The position numbers and the translations under genes are program-made. Shown piece after piece: positions 1-10,791 of a stretch of DNA of 64,000 nucleotides. How positions within the stretch are numbered: the first letter of the stretch is position 1; every line of letters starts with the position of its first letter. Origin of the DNA: Pantoea sp. IMH (GTDB lineage Bacteria; Pseudomonadota; Gammaproteobacteria; Enterobacterales; Enterobacteriaceae); NCBI RefSeq assembly GCF_000599885.1, contig NZ_JFGT01000002.1, forward strand, positions 930,001 to 994,000, in the 5' to 3' direction. The notes under the pieces were generated by a model. That model saw nothing but the letters and a program-made list of their open reading frames with translations. It did no database searches and was not told the origin of the DNA.

Positions 1-1149
1 CTCGCCTTTAATATGAATCAGGGAAGCCTGAGAGAATGCCGCCAGGAGTTTATGCGTCGATTGCGTCTCGTAGATGACTTTCCCCGGCGTTCGTTCGCCG
101 CTCATCCCGCTCAGGCCGCTGTAGATCGGATGAAAATTGGTATAGGGCACCCATGCCGAATCGAAATGAATGGAAGGGACGTCCAGCGTCTCCTTAATAT
201 ACTGCGTGCTGTAGAGCAGACCGTCGTAGGTCGAATTGGTAATCACCGCATGGACTGGCCAGGTGGCGCGGGGGATCTGCGCAATCTTTAGCGCAATACT
301 CTCACGCGTAAATTCCCGCTTAGGGATGCCCCCCAGAATTCCCAGTGCATTGCGCGTCGGTTTCAGCCAGACCGGAATAATGTCGCTCATCATCAGCAGA
401 TGCGTCAGTGACTTATGGCAGTTACGATCGATCAGCACCGTACTTCCCGCGGGCGCGGCGTACATGCCAACAATTTTATTTGATGTTGAGGTTCCGTTAG
501 TGACCATATAGCTCTGCTCGGCACCAAAGGTTCTTGCCACATACTCTTCGGCCTCCAGATGGGGACCGGTATGATCGAGCAGGGATCCCAGTTCTGTCAC
601 CGAAATAGAGATATCCGCTTTCAGCGTGTTCGCGCCGTAGAAATCATAGAAAAGGCTGCCCACCGGGCTTTTCTGAAACGCCGTACCGGCCATATGGCCC
701 GGCGTACAAAAGGTGTATTTCCCTTCCTTCACATAGTTGAACAGCGCTTTGGTTAATGGCGGCGTAATCGTATCGATATATTCGTCAGTGTACTGCCGGA
801 TGCGCTGGGCGATCTCATCCGCCGCACCAAGCCCATATTCGAAGAACCAGATCGCCATCCGCATCTCATTGACGCTCACGTCGAGCGTGGAATGGGTACT
901 GATGAACGCGTAGAGCGGGAGATATTCGTTCAGCTCGTTGATTTCACTGCAGAGATCGAGGCTGTATTCGTCCCAGTCAAAGATTACGCCGCAGATGCGG
1001 GGATTGTGCTCGATGAGCTTTAGCAGGTCATTGGCGTCTTTGGGGTAGATCGTTCTGAAACCCAGTACATTCAGCGCGGCATCCAGTTCCCGGATAGGTT
1101 CATCTTTATAGAAGGCGTTATGCGGACCCACTATCGCAATAATATTCAA
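1..1149 (-). CDS. ldcC: Lysine decarboxylase, constitutive type (partial, C-terminus off window)
   Basis: PLP-dependent decarboxylation of L-lysine to cadaverine and CO2, in the cytoplasm. The first 383 codons lie in the window and the 3' part runs off the left edge; the E. coli enzyme is about 713 aa. The N-terminal wing domain (NPRICGVIFDWDEYSLDLC) and the PLP domain are clear. The Schiff-base lysine K367 in the STHK motif is encoded at 49-51. The start is a TTG at 1149-1147: it gives the family N-terminus (Met-Asn-Ile-Ile) and has an AGAGGTG ribosome site about 4 bases upstream, whereas no in-frame ATG fits. It lies downstream of accA, as in E. coli, but a strong terminator separates them, so it probably has its own promoter. 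The constitutive LdcC is preferred over the acid-induced CadA because of the accA neighbour and because no cadB is seen. Confidence 0.93.
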   Translation of the reverse strand, partial: MNIIAIVGPHNAFYKDEPIRELDAALNVLGFRTIYPKDANDLLKLIEHNPRICGVIFDWDEYSLDLCSEINELNEYLPLYAFISTHSTLDVSVNEMRMAIWFFEYGLGAADEIAQRIRQYTDEYIDTITPPLTKALFNYVKEGKYTFCTPGHMAGTAFQKSPVGSLFYDFYGANTLKADISISVTELGSLLDHTGPHLEAEEYVARTFGAEQSYMVTNGTSTSNKIVGMYAAPAGSTVLIDRNCHKSLTHLLMMSDIIPVWLKPTRNALGILGGIPKREFTRESIALKIAQIPRATWPVHAVITNSTYDGLLYSTQYIKETLDVPSIHFDSAWVPYTNFHPIYSGLSGMSGERTPGKVIYETQSTHKLLAAFSQASLIHIKGE

Positions 1150-1339
1150 TGCTCACCTCTGAGTTAATGCAACGGCAAGGTGTAAGCATAGCGAAGATGA
1201 AATAGAGAAGCAGAATAAAAGGGTTACGGTTGGCAACAGCGAACAGGAAGCACAATAAAATTGACGGTTCACTAAGGCTTGTTGGCGGCCTTTGGTTAGC
1301 AATAAAGTAGCAAAGGCGGGAGGCTAAGAAAAAGAACAT

Positions 1340-1374
1340 AAAAAAACCACGGCGGCAGTGGCACACCGTGGTTT
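1340..1374 (-). terminator. Rho-independent terminator after accA
   Basis: On the minus strand a 9-bp perfect stem (AAACCACGG / CCGTGGTTT, 1366-1374 with 1344-1352) is followed by a run of seven T. It starts 16 bases after the accA stop codon. The remaining stretch, 1150-1339, is AT-rich and should hold the ldcC promoter; I could not assign boxes in it. Confidence 0.9.
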
Positions 1375-1390
1375 AGGCGGGCAGAGCTTA

Positions 1391-2350
1391 TCAGGCGTAG
1401 CCGTAGTTCATCAGACGCTGATAGCGACGATCCAGCAGTTCATCCTTGCTCAGCACATCCAGATCGGCCAGATCGGCCAGCAGCTGCGCCTTGAGGGATT
1501 CGCCGATCGCCAGCGGATTGCGGTGCGCGCCGCCCAGCGGTTCAGGAATGACGGTGTCGATCAGCTTCAGCTCTTTCAGACGTGGGGCAATTATACCCAT
1601 CGCTTCAGCAGCCAGCGGCGCTTTATCCGCGCTTTTCCACAGAATGGACGCACAGCCTTCCGGTGAAATCACCGAATAGGTGCTGTACTGAAGCATGTTC
1701 ACTTTATCGCCCACGCCGATGGCCAGCGCGCCGCCGGAACCACCTTCACCGATAACGGTACAGATGACCGGCACCTTAAGCCCGGACATTTCACGCAGGT
1801 TACGGGCGATGGCCTCGCTCTGTCCGCGCTCTTCCGCCCCCACGCCCGGATAGGCGCCTGGCGTATCGATAAAGGTGACGATCGGCATATTAAAACGCTC
1901 GGCCATCTCCATCAGACGCAGCGCTTTGCGATAGCCTTCCGGTGCTGGCATACCGAAGTTACGACGGATTTTCTCTTTGGTTTCACGCCCTTTCTGATGA
2001 CCAATAATCATCACCGGACGGCCTTCAAGACGGGCGATGCCGCCCACGATAGCCTTGTCATCCGCGTAAGCGCGATCGCCAGCCAGTTCGTCAAAGTCAG
2101 TGAAAACGTTGCGGACATAGTCCAGCGTGTAAGGGCGTAAAGGGTGACGCGCCAGCTGCGCGATCTGCCATGCCCCTAAATCGGCGAAGATTTTCCGCGT
2201 CAGCTCAACGCTTTTCTCACGCAGACGCTGCACTTCTTCATCCAGATTAATATCCAGTTTTTCATCCTGACGGCCAACCGACTTCAGCGAATCAATTTTC
2301 GCTTCAAGTTCCGCAATTGGCTGTTCGAAATCCAGGTAATTAAGACTCAT
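1391..2350 (-). CDS. accA: Acetyl-CoA carboxylase carboxyltransferase subunit alpha
   Basis: With AccD it transfers the carboxyl group from biotinylated AccB to acetyl-CoA, giving malonyl-CoA, the first committed step of fatty-acid synthesis. It is 319 aa, the usual length. A helical N-terminal segment (residues 1-75) precedes a crotonase-type carboxyltransferase fold. Clear motifs are TPGAYPG (163-169) and the glycine-rich [10 protein letters not shown] (201-210), which forms an oxyanion and CoA-binding loop. It lies 12 bp downstream of dnaE as the last gene of the long lpx-dnaE operon and is followed by a strong terminator. This links membrane-lipid supply to lipid A synthesis and replication genes, as in E. 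coli. Confidence 0.98.
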   Translation of the reverse strand: MSLNYLDFEQPIAELEAKIDSLKSVGRQDEKLDINLDEEVQRLREKSVELTRKIFADLGAWQIAQLARHPLRPYTLDYVRNVFTDFDELAGDRAYADDKAIVGGIARLEGRPVMIIGHQKGRETKEKIRRNFGMPAPEGYRKALRLMEMAERFNMPIVTFIDTPGAYPGVGAEERGQSEAIARNLREMSGLKVPVICTVIGEGGSGGALAIGVGDKVNMLQYSTYSVISPEGCASILWKSADKAPLAAEAMGIIAPRLKELKLIDTVIPEPLGGAHRNPLAIGESLKAQLLADLADLDVLSKDELLDRRYQRLMNYGYA

Positions 2351-2362
2351 AATGTTCCTGTT

Positions 2363-5300
2363 TTAGTCAAACTCCAGTTCCACCTGCTCCGACCCTATCA
2401 GCGACCTCAGTTCGTTTAACAAACGATCGCTGGGCGAAACGCGCCAGGCTGCGCCAAAGCGCAGCTTCGCCCGTGCATCCTCTCTCTGATAGTAGAGATG
2501 TACCGGAATAGTCCCCGAACGATGGGGTTCCAGGGATTGACGGAGACGGTTCAAAAGCTGGTCATCAATTTGCCTGTCCGTCAGCGAGATAGCAAGCCCG
2601 CGTGCATATTTTTCACGGGCTTCATCAATGTCCATCACATCGCGGGCGGTCATTTTAAGCCCTCCGCTGAAGTCATCGAAGCTGACCTGTCCGCTGACGA
2701 TCAGAATACGGTCTTTTTCCAGCAAATGCTGGAACTTGTCTAGCGCATCTGTAAACAACATCACTTCCAGCCGGCCTGAACGGTCGTCAAGTGTACAGAT
2801 GCCAATCCGGTTACCACGTTTTGTTACCATCACGCGGGCCGCCACCACCAGACCGACAGCCATCGTCATTTTGCCTCGTTCGGTCGGGTGCATGTCTTTC
2901 AGGCGTACTCCCCCCACGTAGCGCTCGATCTCTTTCAGATACTGATTGATCGGGTGCCCGGTGAGGTAAAGGCCCAGTGTCTCTCTTTCGCCATCAAGTC
3001 TGACCTGTTCCGGCCACGGCGTCACGTCCGCATAGGACTGTTCGATCTGCTCCGGTTCATCGGCCAGTACGCCAAACATATCCGCCTGGCCGATAGCTTC
3101 CGCCTTCGCATGCTGATCGGCGGCCTTCAGCGCATCGCCCAGCGCGCTCATCAGCGCCGCGCGATGGGGCCCCAGGCGATCGAAGGCGCCGGACATAATC
3201 AGCTTTTCCAGCACGCGTCGGTTAAGCTTTTTGGTATCAGTGCGGGCGCAAAGATCGAACAGTTCCCGGAAGTAACCATCTTTATTACGCGCCTCCAGTA
3301 TGGCTTCGATCGGGCCTTCACCCACGCCTTTGATCGCCCCGATACCGTAAACGATCTCACCGTCGTCATTAACGTGGAACTGGTAGAGGCCGGAGTTGAT
3401 ATCCGGCGGCAATACCTTGAGTCCCATACGCCAGCACTCATCGACCAGGCCAACCACCTTTTCGGTGTTATCCATATCAGCCGTCATGACCGCTGCCATA
3501 AATTCTGCGGGATAGTGCGCCTTCAGCCACAGCGTCTGGTAAGAGACCAGCGCATAAGCGGCAGAGTGCGATTTATTGAAGCCATAACCTGCGAACTTTT
3601 CCACCAGATCGAAGATCTTAACCGCCAGTTCACCATCAATGCCGCGTGATTTTGCGCCATCCTCAAAGCCGCCGCGCTGCTTGGCCATTTCGACCGGGTT
3701 CTTTTTCCCCATTGCGCGTCGCAGCATGTCGGCACCGCCAAGGCTGTAGCCCGCCAGCACCTGAGCGATCTGCATTACCTGTTCCTGATACAGGATAATG
3801 CCATAGGTCGGCTCCAGCACCGGCTTCAGTGACTCATGCTGCCACTGAATATCGGGGTAGGAGATCGCTTCACGACCGTGCTTACGGTCAATAAAGTTAT
3901 CCACCATGCCTGACTGTAGCGGTCCCGGACGGAACAGCGCCACCAGGGCGATCATATCTTCAAAGCAGTCGGGCTTCAGGCGCTTAATCAGATCCTTCAT
4001 GCCGCGTGATTCAAGCTGGAATACCGCCGTGGTTTCCGAGCGTTGCAGCATATCGAAACTTTTTTTATCTTCAAGCGGAATCGCGGCAATATCGATTGGC
4101 GGCTCGCCCTGCTTTGCCCGGCGGGCGTTGATCATCTTCAGCGCCCAGTCGATGATGGTCAGCGTGCGCAGGCCGAGGAAGTCAAACTTCACCAGCCCGG
4201 CATATTCCACATCGTTTTTATCAAACTGGGTAACCGGGTGATTACCGTTTTCATCGCAGTAAAGCGGGGCGAAGTCGGTGATCTGTGTGGGCGCTATCAC
4301 CACGCCACCGGCGTGTTTACCGGCGTTTCGCGTCACCCCTTCCAGTTTGCGCGCCATGTCGATCAGCGCCTTTACTTCCTCATCCGCCTCATAAATCTCA
4401 GGCAGCTGCGGTTCAGCGGCAAACGCTTTTTCCAGCGTCATCCCGGGATCGGGCGGCACCAGCTTGGAGATGCGGTCAACAAAACCGTAAGGATGACCCA
4501 GTACGCGCCCCACGTCGCGGATAACCGCTTTTGCCGCCATCGTACCGAAAGTGATGATCTGTGATACCGCCTTGCGGCCATACATTTCAGCGACGTGCTC
4601 AATCACCAGGTCACGCTTTTCCATGCAGAAGTCGACGTCAAAATCGGGCATGGAGACACGTTCCGGGTTAAGGAAACGTTCGAACAGCAGATCGAATTCA
4701 AGCGGATCAAGATCGGTAATTTTCAGTGCATAGGCGACCAGTGAGCCCGCGCCAGAGCCGCGCCCCGGCCCGACCGGCACATCGTTATCTTTCGACCACT
4801 GGATGAACTCCATCACGATCAGGAAGTAGCCTGGAAACCCCATCTGATTGATAACGTTCAGCTCGATCTCGAGACGCTCATCATATTCAGGCCGTTTCTG
4901 GGCACGCACTTCCGGGTCGGGAAACAGGAATTCCAGACGCTCTTCCAGCCCCTCTTTTGACTTCATAACCAGGAAATCTTCCGTGGTCATATTGCCCGTC
5001 GGGAACTGGGGAAGAAAATATTCACCGAGGCGAATGGTGACGTTACAGCGTTTAGCGATTTCCACGCTGTTTGCCAGCGCTTCAGGGATGTCTGAGAAAA
5101 GCTCACACATTTCATCGCTGGTGCGCAGATATTGCTGAGCGCTGTAGTTGCGGGGTCGTTTGGGATCGTCCAGGGTAAAGCCGTCGTGGATCGCTACGCG
5201 GATTTCATGCGCGTCAAAATCGTCTTCCTTAAGAAAACAGACCTCATTGGTGGCGACGACGGGGATACCTTCACGGGTAGCGAGTGCGACTGCTGCATGC

Positions 5301-5845
5301 ACCCAGGTTTCTTCATCAGGGCGACCGGTGCGGATCAGCTCAAGGTAATAGCGGTCAGAAAAATGGGTCTGATAAAAAGAGAGGCACTCCGTCACCATCG
5401 CATCATTGCCGCGCAGCAGCATCTGTCCGACGTCGCCACGGCGTCCGCCTGAAAGCAGAATCAATCCTTCATTGAGTTCAATAAGCCAGTCACGATCGAT
5501 CACCGGTCCGGCGGCACCATAACCACGCTGGTAGGCGCGGGATATCAGCAGGGTCAGATTCTGATAGCCGTCATTGGTTGCGGCGAGGATCGTCAGTTGC
5601 GAAAGCTCCTCGCCCATCGCTTCGCTGGCGACGTTGACGTCGGCCCCGATGATCGGCTTCATTCCCTGTGCGTGTGCCGTACCGTAAAACTTTACCAGCC
5701 CGCAAAGGTTGGTGAAGTCAGTAATGGCGATCGCGGGCATACCGAGTTCCGCCGCTCGCTTCACCAACGGGCCCGTTTTGGCTAGCCCATCGATCATGGA
5801 GTAGTCGCTGTGAACGCGGAGATGAATAAAACGAGGTTCGGCCAT
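2363..5845 (-). CDS. dnaE: DNA polymerase III subunit alpha
   Basis: Catalytic polymerase of the replicative holoenzyme; partners are the epsilon exonuclease, theta and the beta clamp. It is 1160 aa, identical in length to E. coli. An N-terminal PHP domain begins [13 protein letters not shown] (residues 8-20). The palm carries the PDFDVDF metal-binding aspartates near residue 400, with [10 protein letters not shown] just before. A helix-hairpin-helix region, an OB-fold (about 990-1080) and the tau-binding C-terminal domain follow. It sits between rnhB (29 bp upstream) and accA (12 bp downstream) in one transcription direction, so cotranscription is very likely. No lesions seen. Confidence 0.99.
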   Translation of the reverse strand: MAEPRFIHLRVHSDYSMIDGLAKTGPLVKRAAELGMPAIAITDFTNLCGLVKFYGTAHAQGMKPIIGADVNVASEAMGEELSQLTILAATNDGYQNLTLLISRAYQRGYGAAGPVIDRDWLIELNEGLILLSGGRRGDVGQMLLRGNDAMVTECLSFYQTHFSDRYYLELIRTGRPDEETWVHAAVALATREGIPVVATNEVCFLKEDDFDAHEIRVAIHDGFTLDDPKRPRNYSAQQYLRTSDEMCELFSDIPEALANSVEIAKRCNVTIRLGEYFLPQFPTGNMTTEDFLVMKSKEGLEERLEFLFPDPEVRAQKRPEYDERLEIELNVINQMGFPGYFLIVMEFIQWSKDNDVPVGPGRGSGAGSLVAYALKITDLDPLEFDLLFERFLNPERVSMPDFDVDFCMEKRDLVIEHVAEMYGRKAVSQIITFGTMAAKAVIRDVGRVLGHPYGFVDRISKLVPPDPGMTLEKAFAAEPQLPEIYEADEEVKALIDMARKLEGVTRNAGKHAGGVVIAPTQITDFAPLYCDENGNHPVTQFDKNDVEYAGLVKFDFLGLRTLTIIDWALKMINARRAKQGEPPIDIAAIPLEDKKSFDMLQRSETTAVFQLESRGMKDLIKRLKPDCFEDMIALVALFRPGPLQSGMVDNFIDRKHGREAISYPDIQWQHESLKPVLEPTYGIILYQEQVMQIAQVLAGYSLGGADMLRRAMGKKNPVEMAKQRGGFEDGAKSRGIDGELAVKIFDLVEKFAGYGFNKSHSAAYALVSYQTLWLKAHYPAEFMAAVMTADMDNTEKVVGLVDECWRMGLKVLPPDINSGLYQFHVNDDGEIVYGIGAIKGVGEGPIEAILEARNKDGYFRELFDLCARTDTKKLNRRVLEKLIMSGAFDRLGPHRAALMSALGDALKAADQHAKAEAIGQADMFGVLADEPEQIEQSYADVTPWPEQVRLDGERETLGLYLTGHPINQYLKEIERYVGGVRLKDMHPTERGKMTMAVGLVVAARVMVTKRGNRIGICTLDDRSGRLEVMLFTDALDKFQHLLEKDRILIVSGQVSFDDFSGGLKMTARDVMDIDEAREKYARGLAISLTDRQIDDQLLNRLRQSLEPHRSGTIPVHLYYQREDARAKLRFGAAWRVSPSDRLLNELRSLIGSEQVELEFD

Positions 5846-5874
5846 AATGGATCCTGCTAAAGGCTGAAGAGAAA

Positions 5875-6498
5875 TTAAACGGCGATGCGGGCGGCCGTGG
5901 CCACCTCAGCATCCAGCAGCGCATTGCGCACCGGCGCAAAGCTGCGGCGGTGATGCGGCGTGGCGCCAAACAGGCTCAGTTTTTCAAGATGTAGCGCGGT
6001 CGGGTAGCCTTTATGCTGAGCAAATCCGTAATCCGGAAACAGCAGATCCAGCGCCGCCATTTCACGATCGCGCGTCACTTTAGCCACAATCGACGCGGCG
6101 CTGATTTCAGCCACCAGACTGTCGCCTTTGACCACCGCCTGCGCGGGCACAGGCAGCGCAGGGCAGCGATTGCCATCGATTAATACAAAATCTGGCGCGA
6201 TATGTAAACCCGCTACGGCGCGCTGCATCGCCAGCATGGTGGCGTGCAAAATATTAAGCTGGTCAATTTCTTCCGGCTCTGCCCGACCCAGGCTCCAGCT
6301 TAACGCCTTTTCGCAGATTTCATCATAAAGCGCCAGGCGACGCTTTTCCGACAGCTTCTTGGAATCCGCCAGTCCGGCAACAGGCTTAGCCGGATCGAGG
6401 ATCACGGCGGCAGTCACCACGGCGCCAACCAGCGGGCCACGGCCAACTTCATCCACACCGGCGATGCGGGAGGCTGAAGGATAGATAAATTCACTCAT
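5875..6498 (-). CDS. rnhB: Ribonuclease HII
   Basis: Cleaves the RNA strand of RNA-DNA hybrids and removes single misincorporated ribonucleotides from DNA. It is 207 aa from the chosen ATG. Catalytic acidic residues are visible: D16 and E17 in the DEVGRGP motif and D108 in VLIDGN. The ATG at 6498 is preferred over a GTG two codons earlier because it forms an ATGA overlap with the lpxB stop codon (TGA at 6497-6495) and matches the E. coli N-terminus. The overlap implies translational coupling to lpxB. Part of the lpxD-accA operon. Confidence 0.97.
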   Translation of the reverse strand: MSEFIYPSASRIAGVDEVGRGPLVGAVVTAAVILDPAKPVAGLADSKKLSEKRRLALYDEICEKALSWSLGRAEPEEIDQLNILHATMLAMQRAVAGLHIAPDFVLIDGNRCPALPVPAQAVVKGDSLVAEISAASIVAKVTRDREMAALDLLFPDYGFAQHKGYPTALHLEKLSLFGATPHHRRSFAPVRNALLDAEVATAARIAV

Positions 6499-7634
6499 GA
6501 ACACAGCTCCAGTACGGCCGCAGCAGCCTGCTCGTCGGCGTTCCAGCGGATCTGATGGTGCAGTTCCGCAAAGGTGGCCAGCAGACGCTGACGCGGCTCC
6601 CCGTCGGCCAGCAGCGGTTCAAGTGCCGCAGCCAGTAAGTCGGGGCGACACTCTTCCTGAAGCAGCTCTTTCACCAGCTCGCGGCCCGCCAGCAAGTTAG
6701 GCAGGGAAACGTAATCGGTTTTAACCAGCCGTTTCGCCAGCCAGAAAGTGAAAGGCTTCATCCGGTAACCCACCACCATCGGGCATTTAGCCAGCATGCA
6801 CTCCAGCGCCGCGGTGCCGGAGGCCAGCAGCGCAGCGTCGCTCGCAACCATAGCGGCACGCCCTTTTCCGTCGAGCAAATGCATTGGCAGATCGGGAGCC
6901 ACTTCGGCTTTGATTTTTTCAAACTGTTCGCGACGGCGCGGGTTCACCAGCGGCACCACAATTTCCAGATCGGGCCATTTCTGGCGCAGCAGCGCGGCCG
7001 TTCGCAGAAAGTCGCCGCTGAGCATCTCTACTTCAGCGCTGCGGCTACCAGGCAGCAGCGCCAGGCAAGGCGTGCCCTCAGCAATACCCAGCTCGCGCCT
7101 GGCGGCCAGCTTATCAGGTTCGATCGGCATCGCATCAGCCATTGTATGGCCAATAAAACGGCAGGGAACCTTGTAGCGATCGTAGAACGCCTTTTCAAAA
7201 GGGAGAAATGCCAGCACCAAATCGGTCGAACGACCAATTTTGAAAACGCGTTTCTGACGCCATGCCCAGACGGAAGGACTGACGTAATGTATCGTACGGA
7301 TACCGCGCTGCTTGAGGCGCCCTTCAAGGGTGATATTGAAGTCTGGCGCATCGATACCGACAAAAACATCGGGCCGCAGCTCGGTGAAACGATGGGTCAA
7401 ATCGCGCCGGATAGAGAGCAACCTTGGCAGCCGTTCCAGCACCTCCACGATGCCCATGACCGCCAGCTCTTCCATCTCATACCAGGCTTCACAACCTTCG
7501 GCCTGCATCAGCGGTCCCGCTACGCCAACAAAACGCGCATTCGGGTGTTTTTCTTTCAGGGCACGGATCAGACCCGCACCAAGAATATCGCCGGAGGTTT
7601 CTCCGGCGACAAGGGCAATGGTTAAAGACCGCAT
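6495..7634 (-). CDS. lpxB: Lipid-A-disaccharide synthase
   Basis: GT19 glycosyltransferase that condenses UDP-2,3-diacylglucosamine with lipid X to make the beta-1,6 disaccharide core of lipid A, at the inner face of the cytoplasmic membrane. It is 379 aa (E. coli 382). The N-terminal motif [13 protein letters not shown] and the UDP-binding segment with SGTAALE are present. It lies 3 bp after lpxA and overlaps rnhB by 4 bp, so it belongs to a tightly packed lpxD-fabZ-lpxA-lpxB-rnhB-dnaE-accA series. Confidence 0.98.
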   Translation of the reverse strand: MRSLTIALVAGETSGDILGAGLIRALKEKHPNARFVGVAGPLMQAEGCEAWYEMEELAVMGIVEVLERLPRLLSIRRDLTHRFTELRPDVFVGIDAPDFNITLEGRLKQRGIRTIHYVSPSVWAWRQKRVFKIGRSTDLVLAFLPFEKAFYDRYKVPCRFIGHTMADAMPIEPDKLAARRELGIAEGTPCLALLPGSRSAEVEMLSGDFLRTAALLRQKWPDLEIVVPLVNPRRREQFEKIKAEVAPDLPMHLLDGKGRAAMVASDAALLASGTAALECMLAKCPMVVGYRMKPFTFWLAKRLVKTDYVSLPNLLAGRELVKELLQEECRPDLLAAALEPLLADGEPRQRLLATFAELHHQIRWNADEQAAAAVLELCS

Positions 7635-7637
7635 AGG

Positions 7638-8426
7638 TTAACGGATCAGGCCACGCGTAGAGCGGGCGAAGAAATCATAAAAGGGCTGCACTTCAGGATG
7701 CTTGCGTGCGATCTCTTCAATTTCAGGCTTCGCTTCTTCCAGCGTTTTACCACTGCGGTAAAGAATTTTATAAGCGTTGCGGATTGCATGCAGCGCTTCT
7801 TTACTGAAGCCGCGACGACCCAGCCCCACCAGGTTGATACCGAATGGCGTGGCGTGGTTGCCCTGGGCAATCACGAAAGGTGGCACATCCTGAGCAACGC
7901 CGGAGCAACCGCCCACCATCACATGTGCACCAATAATGCAGAACTGATGAACCGCGGTCATCCCGCCGATAATGGCAAAGTCATCAACCGTAACATGGCC
8001 ACCCAGCGTGGCATTATTGGCCAGAATACAGCGGTCGCCAATCACGCAGTCGTGAGCAATGTGAGCATTCACCATCAGCAGGTTATCGCTGCCCACTTTC
8101 GTGAGACCTTCAGCCTGCGCCGTGCCCCGATGGATCGTCACGCTTTCACGGATGCTGTTACGATCGCCAACCTCAACGCGGGTGGGTTCACCTGCGTATT
8201 TGAGATCCTGGTTCGCTTCACCAATAGTGGCAAACTGATAAATCGTATTGTCTTTACCAATACGAGTGTGTCCGTTTACCACCACATGAGACTTCAGTAC
8301 GGTGCCTTCGCCGATCTCAACGTTCGCGCCGATAAAGCAGAAAGGGCCAATATGCACGCGAGCGCCGATGACGGCGCCCTCTTCAATGACGGAACTCGGA
8401 TGGATAACAGCGGTATCATCAATCAC
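7638..8426 (-). CDS. lpxA: UDP-N-acetylglucosamine O-acyltransferase
   Basis: First step of lipid A synthesis: transfers a 3-hydroxyacyl chain from acyl carrier protein to the 3-OH of UDP-GlcNAc. It is 262 aa, the standard length. The N-terminal part is a left-handed beta helix of hexapeptide repeats and the C-terminal part is helical. The catalytic His125 lies in the AHIAHDC segment. It sits between fabZ (3 bp) and lpxB (3 bp), so it shares one message with both. Confidence 0.98.
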   Translation of the reverse strand: MIDDTAVIHPSSVIEEGAVIGARVHIGPFCFIGANVEIGEGTVLKSHVVVNGHTRIGKDNTIYQFATIGEANQDLKYAGEPTRVEVGDRNSIRESVTIHRGTAQAEGLTKVGSDNLLMVNAHIAHDCVIGDRCILANNATLGGHVTVDDFAIIGGMTAVHQFCIIGAHVMVGGCSGVAQDVPPFVIAQGNHATPFGINLVGLGRRGFSKEALHAIRNAYKILYRSGKTLEEAKPEIEEIARKHPEVQPFYDFFARSTRGLIR

Positions 8427-8429
8427 AAA

Positions 8430-8885
8430 TCATGCCTCCCGGCTGCGGGCACACATCATCGTTGCTTCGCAGACAATTTTACCGTCAACGGTCGCCACGC
8501 CCTTAAAGCGCGTCAGACCACGGCGGGTTTTCTCGAAGGTGACTTCCATGATCATCTGGTCGCCTGGCACCACCGGGCGCTTGAAGCGCGCTTCGTCGAT
8601 ACCGGCGAAATAGTACAGTTCGCCTGGCTCAAGTTTCCCTACGCTTTTAAACGCCAGAATACCGGTCGCCTGCGCCATGGCTTCCAGAATCAGTACGCCT
8701 GGAAAAATCGGTTTACCAGGGAAGTGGCCCTGGAAAAACGGTTCGTTAACCGATACGTTCTTCACCGCACGCAGAAATTTATGTTCTTCAAATTCCAGCA
8801 CGCGATCGACCAGCAGAAACGGATAGCGGTGCGGCAGCAGTTCAATAATCTCTTCAATCTTCAGAGTATGAGTTTCAGTAGTCAA
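8430..8885 (-). CDS. fabZ: 3-hydroxyacyl-ACP dehydratase
   Basis: Dehydrates (3R)-hydroxyacyl-ACP in fatty-acid elongation and competes with LpxA and LpxD for hydroxymyristoyl-ACP. It is 151 aa, a single hot-dog fold. The catalytic pair H54 (in [11 protein letters not shown]) and E68 (in LILEAMAQ) is intact. It lies 3 bp upstream of lpxA but 262 bp downstream of lpxD. That gap is larger than I recall in E. coli and contains a good promoter candidate, so fabZ may also start a sub-operon. Confidence 0.98.
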   Translation of the reverse strand: MTTETHTLKIEEIIELLPHRYPFLLVDRVLEFEEHKFLRAVKNVSVNEPFFQGHFPGKPIFPGVLILEAMAQATGILAFKSVGKLEPGELYYFAGIDEARFKRPVVPGDQMIMEVTFEKTRRGLTRFKGVATVDGKIVCEATMMCARSREA

Positions 8886-8929
8886 AATACTCTTCCTGTC
8901 CTAAAAATTTCTGATGGCATCAATAACAC

Positions 8930-8962
8930 GGCCTGCAAAGATCGTCAGATCGTCCGCAGGCC
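8930..8962 (-). repeat. Hairpin in the fabZ leader
   Basis: A perfect 7-bp inverted repeat, GGCCTGC (8930-8936) and GCAGGCC (8956-8962), encloses a further GATC-TGAC-GATC pairing in its loop. It would fold in the transcript about 45 bases before the fabZ start and downstream of the promoter candidate at 9001-9029. No T-tract follows, so it is not an ordinary terminator. Role unknown. Confidence 0.5.
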
Positions 8963-9000
8963 GCAAATTAGTCCCGTACGCAAAGCTTTCGATGCTTGGC

Positions 9001-9029
9001 ATTATATTTCTATCTGCCCTGCCTGTTAC
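9001..9029 (-). promoter_or_regulatory. Sigma-70 promoter candidate for fabZ-lpxA-lpxB-rnhB-dnaE-accA
   Basis: Reading the minus strand, a perfect -10 box TATAAT (9006-9001) lies 17 bases after GTAACA (9029-9024), which matches the -35 consensus at 4 of 6 positions. It sits in the 262-bp lpxD-fabZ gap, so the downstream half of the long envelope operon could be transcribed independently of the cdsA-skp half. Confidence 0.5.
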
Positions 9030-9147
9030 TACAACAGATGCACAATGAAAACGTTGCCGGAGCGGTAAAACTCCTAATGAACGTCTCACTGCCGCGTCGT
9101 TACGGCGATGACAGATACTGAAAGCGTGTAACAGGCTGCTCTGGCGT

Positions 9148-10170
9148 TTAGTCCTTATCGACCTTACGCTCGATGGCTTTTAAGCGTTTGCTTAATTCAT
9201 CGATGTTCATGACCAGAGCGGCGGTTTTGCGCCAGGTTTTATTGGGTTGTAGCGGAATGCCGGAAGAGTATACCCCAGGTTCGGTGATAGGTCGCATCAC
9301 CATTCCCATTCCGGTTACCGTAACTTTGTCACAAATTTCCATGTGACCATTAATCACGCTAGCACCGCCTATCATACAATAGCGGCCAATTTTCAGGCTG
9401 CCGGCCATGATGACGCCACCCGCTACCGCGGTGTTGTCGCCAATCACAACGTTATGCGCAATCTGACACTGGTTGTCTATGATAACACCATTCCCGATCT
9501 GAGTGTTATCCAACGCGCCACGATCGATAGTGGTACAGGCACCAATCTCGACGCGATCACCGATGATAACCGTGCCAAGCTGAGGGATTTTCACCCAGTT
9601 GCCGCGATCGTTGGCATAGCCAAAGCCATCAGCGCCAATCACCGTACCTGACTGGATCAGGCAGCGTTCACCAATCTGAACTTCGTGATAAACCGAAACG
9701 TTAGCCCACAAGCGGCTACCGGCACCGATACGGGCACGCTTGCCGACAAAGCAGCCCGCGCCAATCACCACGTTATCACCCAGCTCAACCTCCGATTCGA
9801 TGACAGCATTCGCACCGACAGAGACATTATTGCCAAGTTTTGCACTGGGATCGATCACCGCGCTGGCCGCGATATTCTGCGCTGGCTGTGGCGTGCTATC
9901 CAGGATCTGCGCCATGCGGGCATAGGTCAGATAGGGATCTTTCACCACCAGAGCTGCGCCGTTGAAATAGTCCAGATCCGCTTCCGTCAACACCACGGCA
10001 GAAGCCTGGCAGGCTGCGAGCTGTTCACGATAGCGACTGTTAGAGAGAAAAGTGATTTGACCGGATTGGGCGGATTGCATAGAAGCAATGCCGGAGATGA
10101 CGAGTTCGCCATCTCCGTGCAAATCTGCATCCAACTGCTGGGCTAAATCAGCCAGTCGAATAGAAGACAT
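9148..10170 (-). CDS. lpxD: UDP-3-O-(3-hydroxymyristoyl)glucosamine N-acyltransferase
   Basis: Third step of lipid A synthesis: N-acylates UDP-3-O-acylglucosamine from hydroxymyristoyl-ACP. It is 340 aa (E. coli 341). An N-terminal uridine-binding domain (1-100) is followed by hexapeptide-repeat beta helix and a C-terminal helix ending [12 protein letters not shown]. The catalytic H239 is present in [12 protein letters not shown]. It is 3 bp downstream of skp. Confidence 0.98.
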   Translation of the reverse strand: MSSIRLADLAQQLDADLHGDGELVISGIASMQSAQSGQITFLSNSRYREQLAACQASAVVLTEADLDYFNGAALVVKDPYLTYARMAQILDSTPQPAQNIAASAVIDPSAKLGNNVSVGANAVIESEVELGDNVVIGAGCFVGKRARIGAGSRLWANVSVYHEVQIGERCLIQSGTVIGADGFGYANDRGNWVKIPQLGTVIIGDRVEIGACTTIDRGALDNTQIGNGVIIDNQCQIAHNVVIGDNTAVAGGVIMAGSLKIGRYCMIGGASVINGHMEICDKVTVTGMGMVMRPITEPGVYSSGIPLQPNKTWRKTAALVMNIDELSKRLKAIERKVDKD

Positions 10171-10173
10171 CGA

Positions 10174-10671
10174 TTATTTAACCTGTTTCAGAACATCAGA
10201 AGTGATGTCTTTGGATTTACCTGCGTAGGCCACAGCGTTAGCATCGATGACCACATCATAGCCTTCGTCATCAGCCACTTTTTTAACGGCATCCTGGATA
10301 CGGCTCAGGATTTTGTTACGTTCTTCAGCCTGGCGACGGCGGTTATCCTGCTCAAAAGCCTGCGCTTTAGTCGAAAAGGTTTCACGCTGCGCCATCACGT
10401 CTTTTTCCATGCGGCTGCGTTCGCTGGCCTTCATGGTTGAGCCGTCACGCTGTAAACGCTGCATCTTGCTCTGCAGATCGCGCTCCATTTTCTGCAACTC
10501 AGTTGCACGGCCTTTAAATTCATTCTCAAGCTGTTTCGCAACCGTTGCTCGCGCAGGTAACTGTTGGAAAATGCTGGAAACGTTCACCACTGCAATCTTG
10601 TCAGCAGCCTGAGCACCGGCGGAAACCGCCAGAGCGATAGAAAGGCCTGCGGCACACAACAACTTTTTCAC
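10174..10671 (-). CDS. skp: Periplasmic chaperone Skp (OmpH)
   Basis: Holdase that keeps unfolded outer-membrane proteins soluble in the periplasm on their way to the BAM complex. It is 165 aa with a Sec signal peptide (residues 1-22, cleaved after AQA). The mature protein is rich in charged helical sequence that forms the tentacle coiled coils. It lies between bamA and lpxD, so chaperone, insertase and lipid A enzymes are encoded together. Confidence 0.97.
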   Translation of the reverse strand: MKKLLCAAGLSIALAVSAGAQAADKIAVVNVSSIFQQLPARATVAKQLENEFKGRATELQKMERDLQSKMQRLQRDGSTMKASERSRMEKDVMAQRETFSTKAQAFEQDNRRRQAEERNKILSRIQDAVKKVADDEGYDVVIDANAVAYAGKSKDITSDVLKQVK

Positions 10672-10695
10672 TATAAACTCCTTACCTTCAACGTT

Positions 10696-10745
10696 TGTGT
10701 CTTCGACACAGGTGTTGCGCGTTAAGGCAATCCCGCAGGATTGCC
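10696..10745 (-). repeat. Two hairpins in the bamA-skp gap
   Basis: The 120-bp gap holds two perfect inverted repeats: TGTGTC/GACACA (10696-10701 with 10705-10710) and GGCAATCC/GGATTGCC (10726-10733 with 10738-10745). Neither has a T-tract on the minus strand. They could tune mRNA stability or partial readthrough between bamA and skp. Confidence 0.45.
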
Positions 10746-10791
10746 AGTCAACGGCGCGATACTCACTTACATGACTTCCCTGTTAACCGCG

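Noticed and set aside
1150..1390. Small gene in the accA-ldcC gap
   Set aside because: Reading frames here are AT-rich and hydrophobic by chance, lack a ribosome site, and cross the terminator.
7698..9068. Long plus-strand open reading frame (456 codons) across lpxA, fabZ and the gap
   Set aside because: It is antisense to two strongly conserved genes and arises from GC-biased third positions. It has no family similarity that I can see and no good ribosome site.
8901..9089. 62-codon minus-strand reading frame in the lpxD-fabZ gap
   Set aside because: Composition is unlike a protein gene, it spans the promoter candidate and hairpin, and it has no convincing ribosome site.
10672..10791. Possible intrinsic terminator between bamA and skp
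   Set aside because: The two hairpins lack a T-tract on the minus strand, and skp is expected to be cotranscribed; kept only as hairpins.
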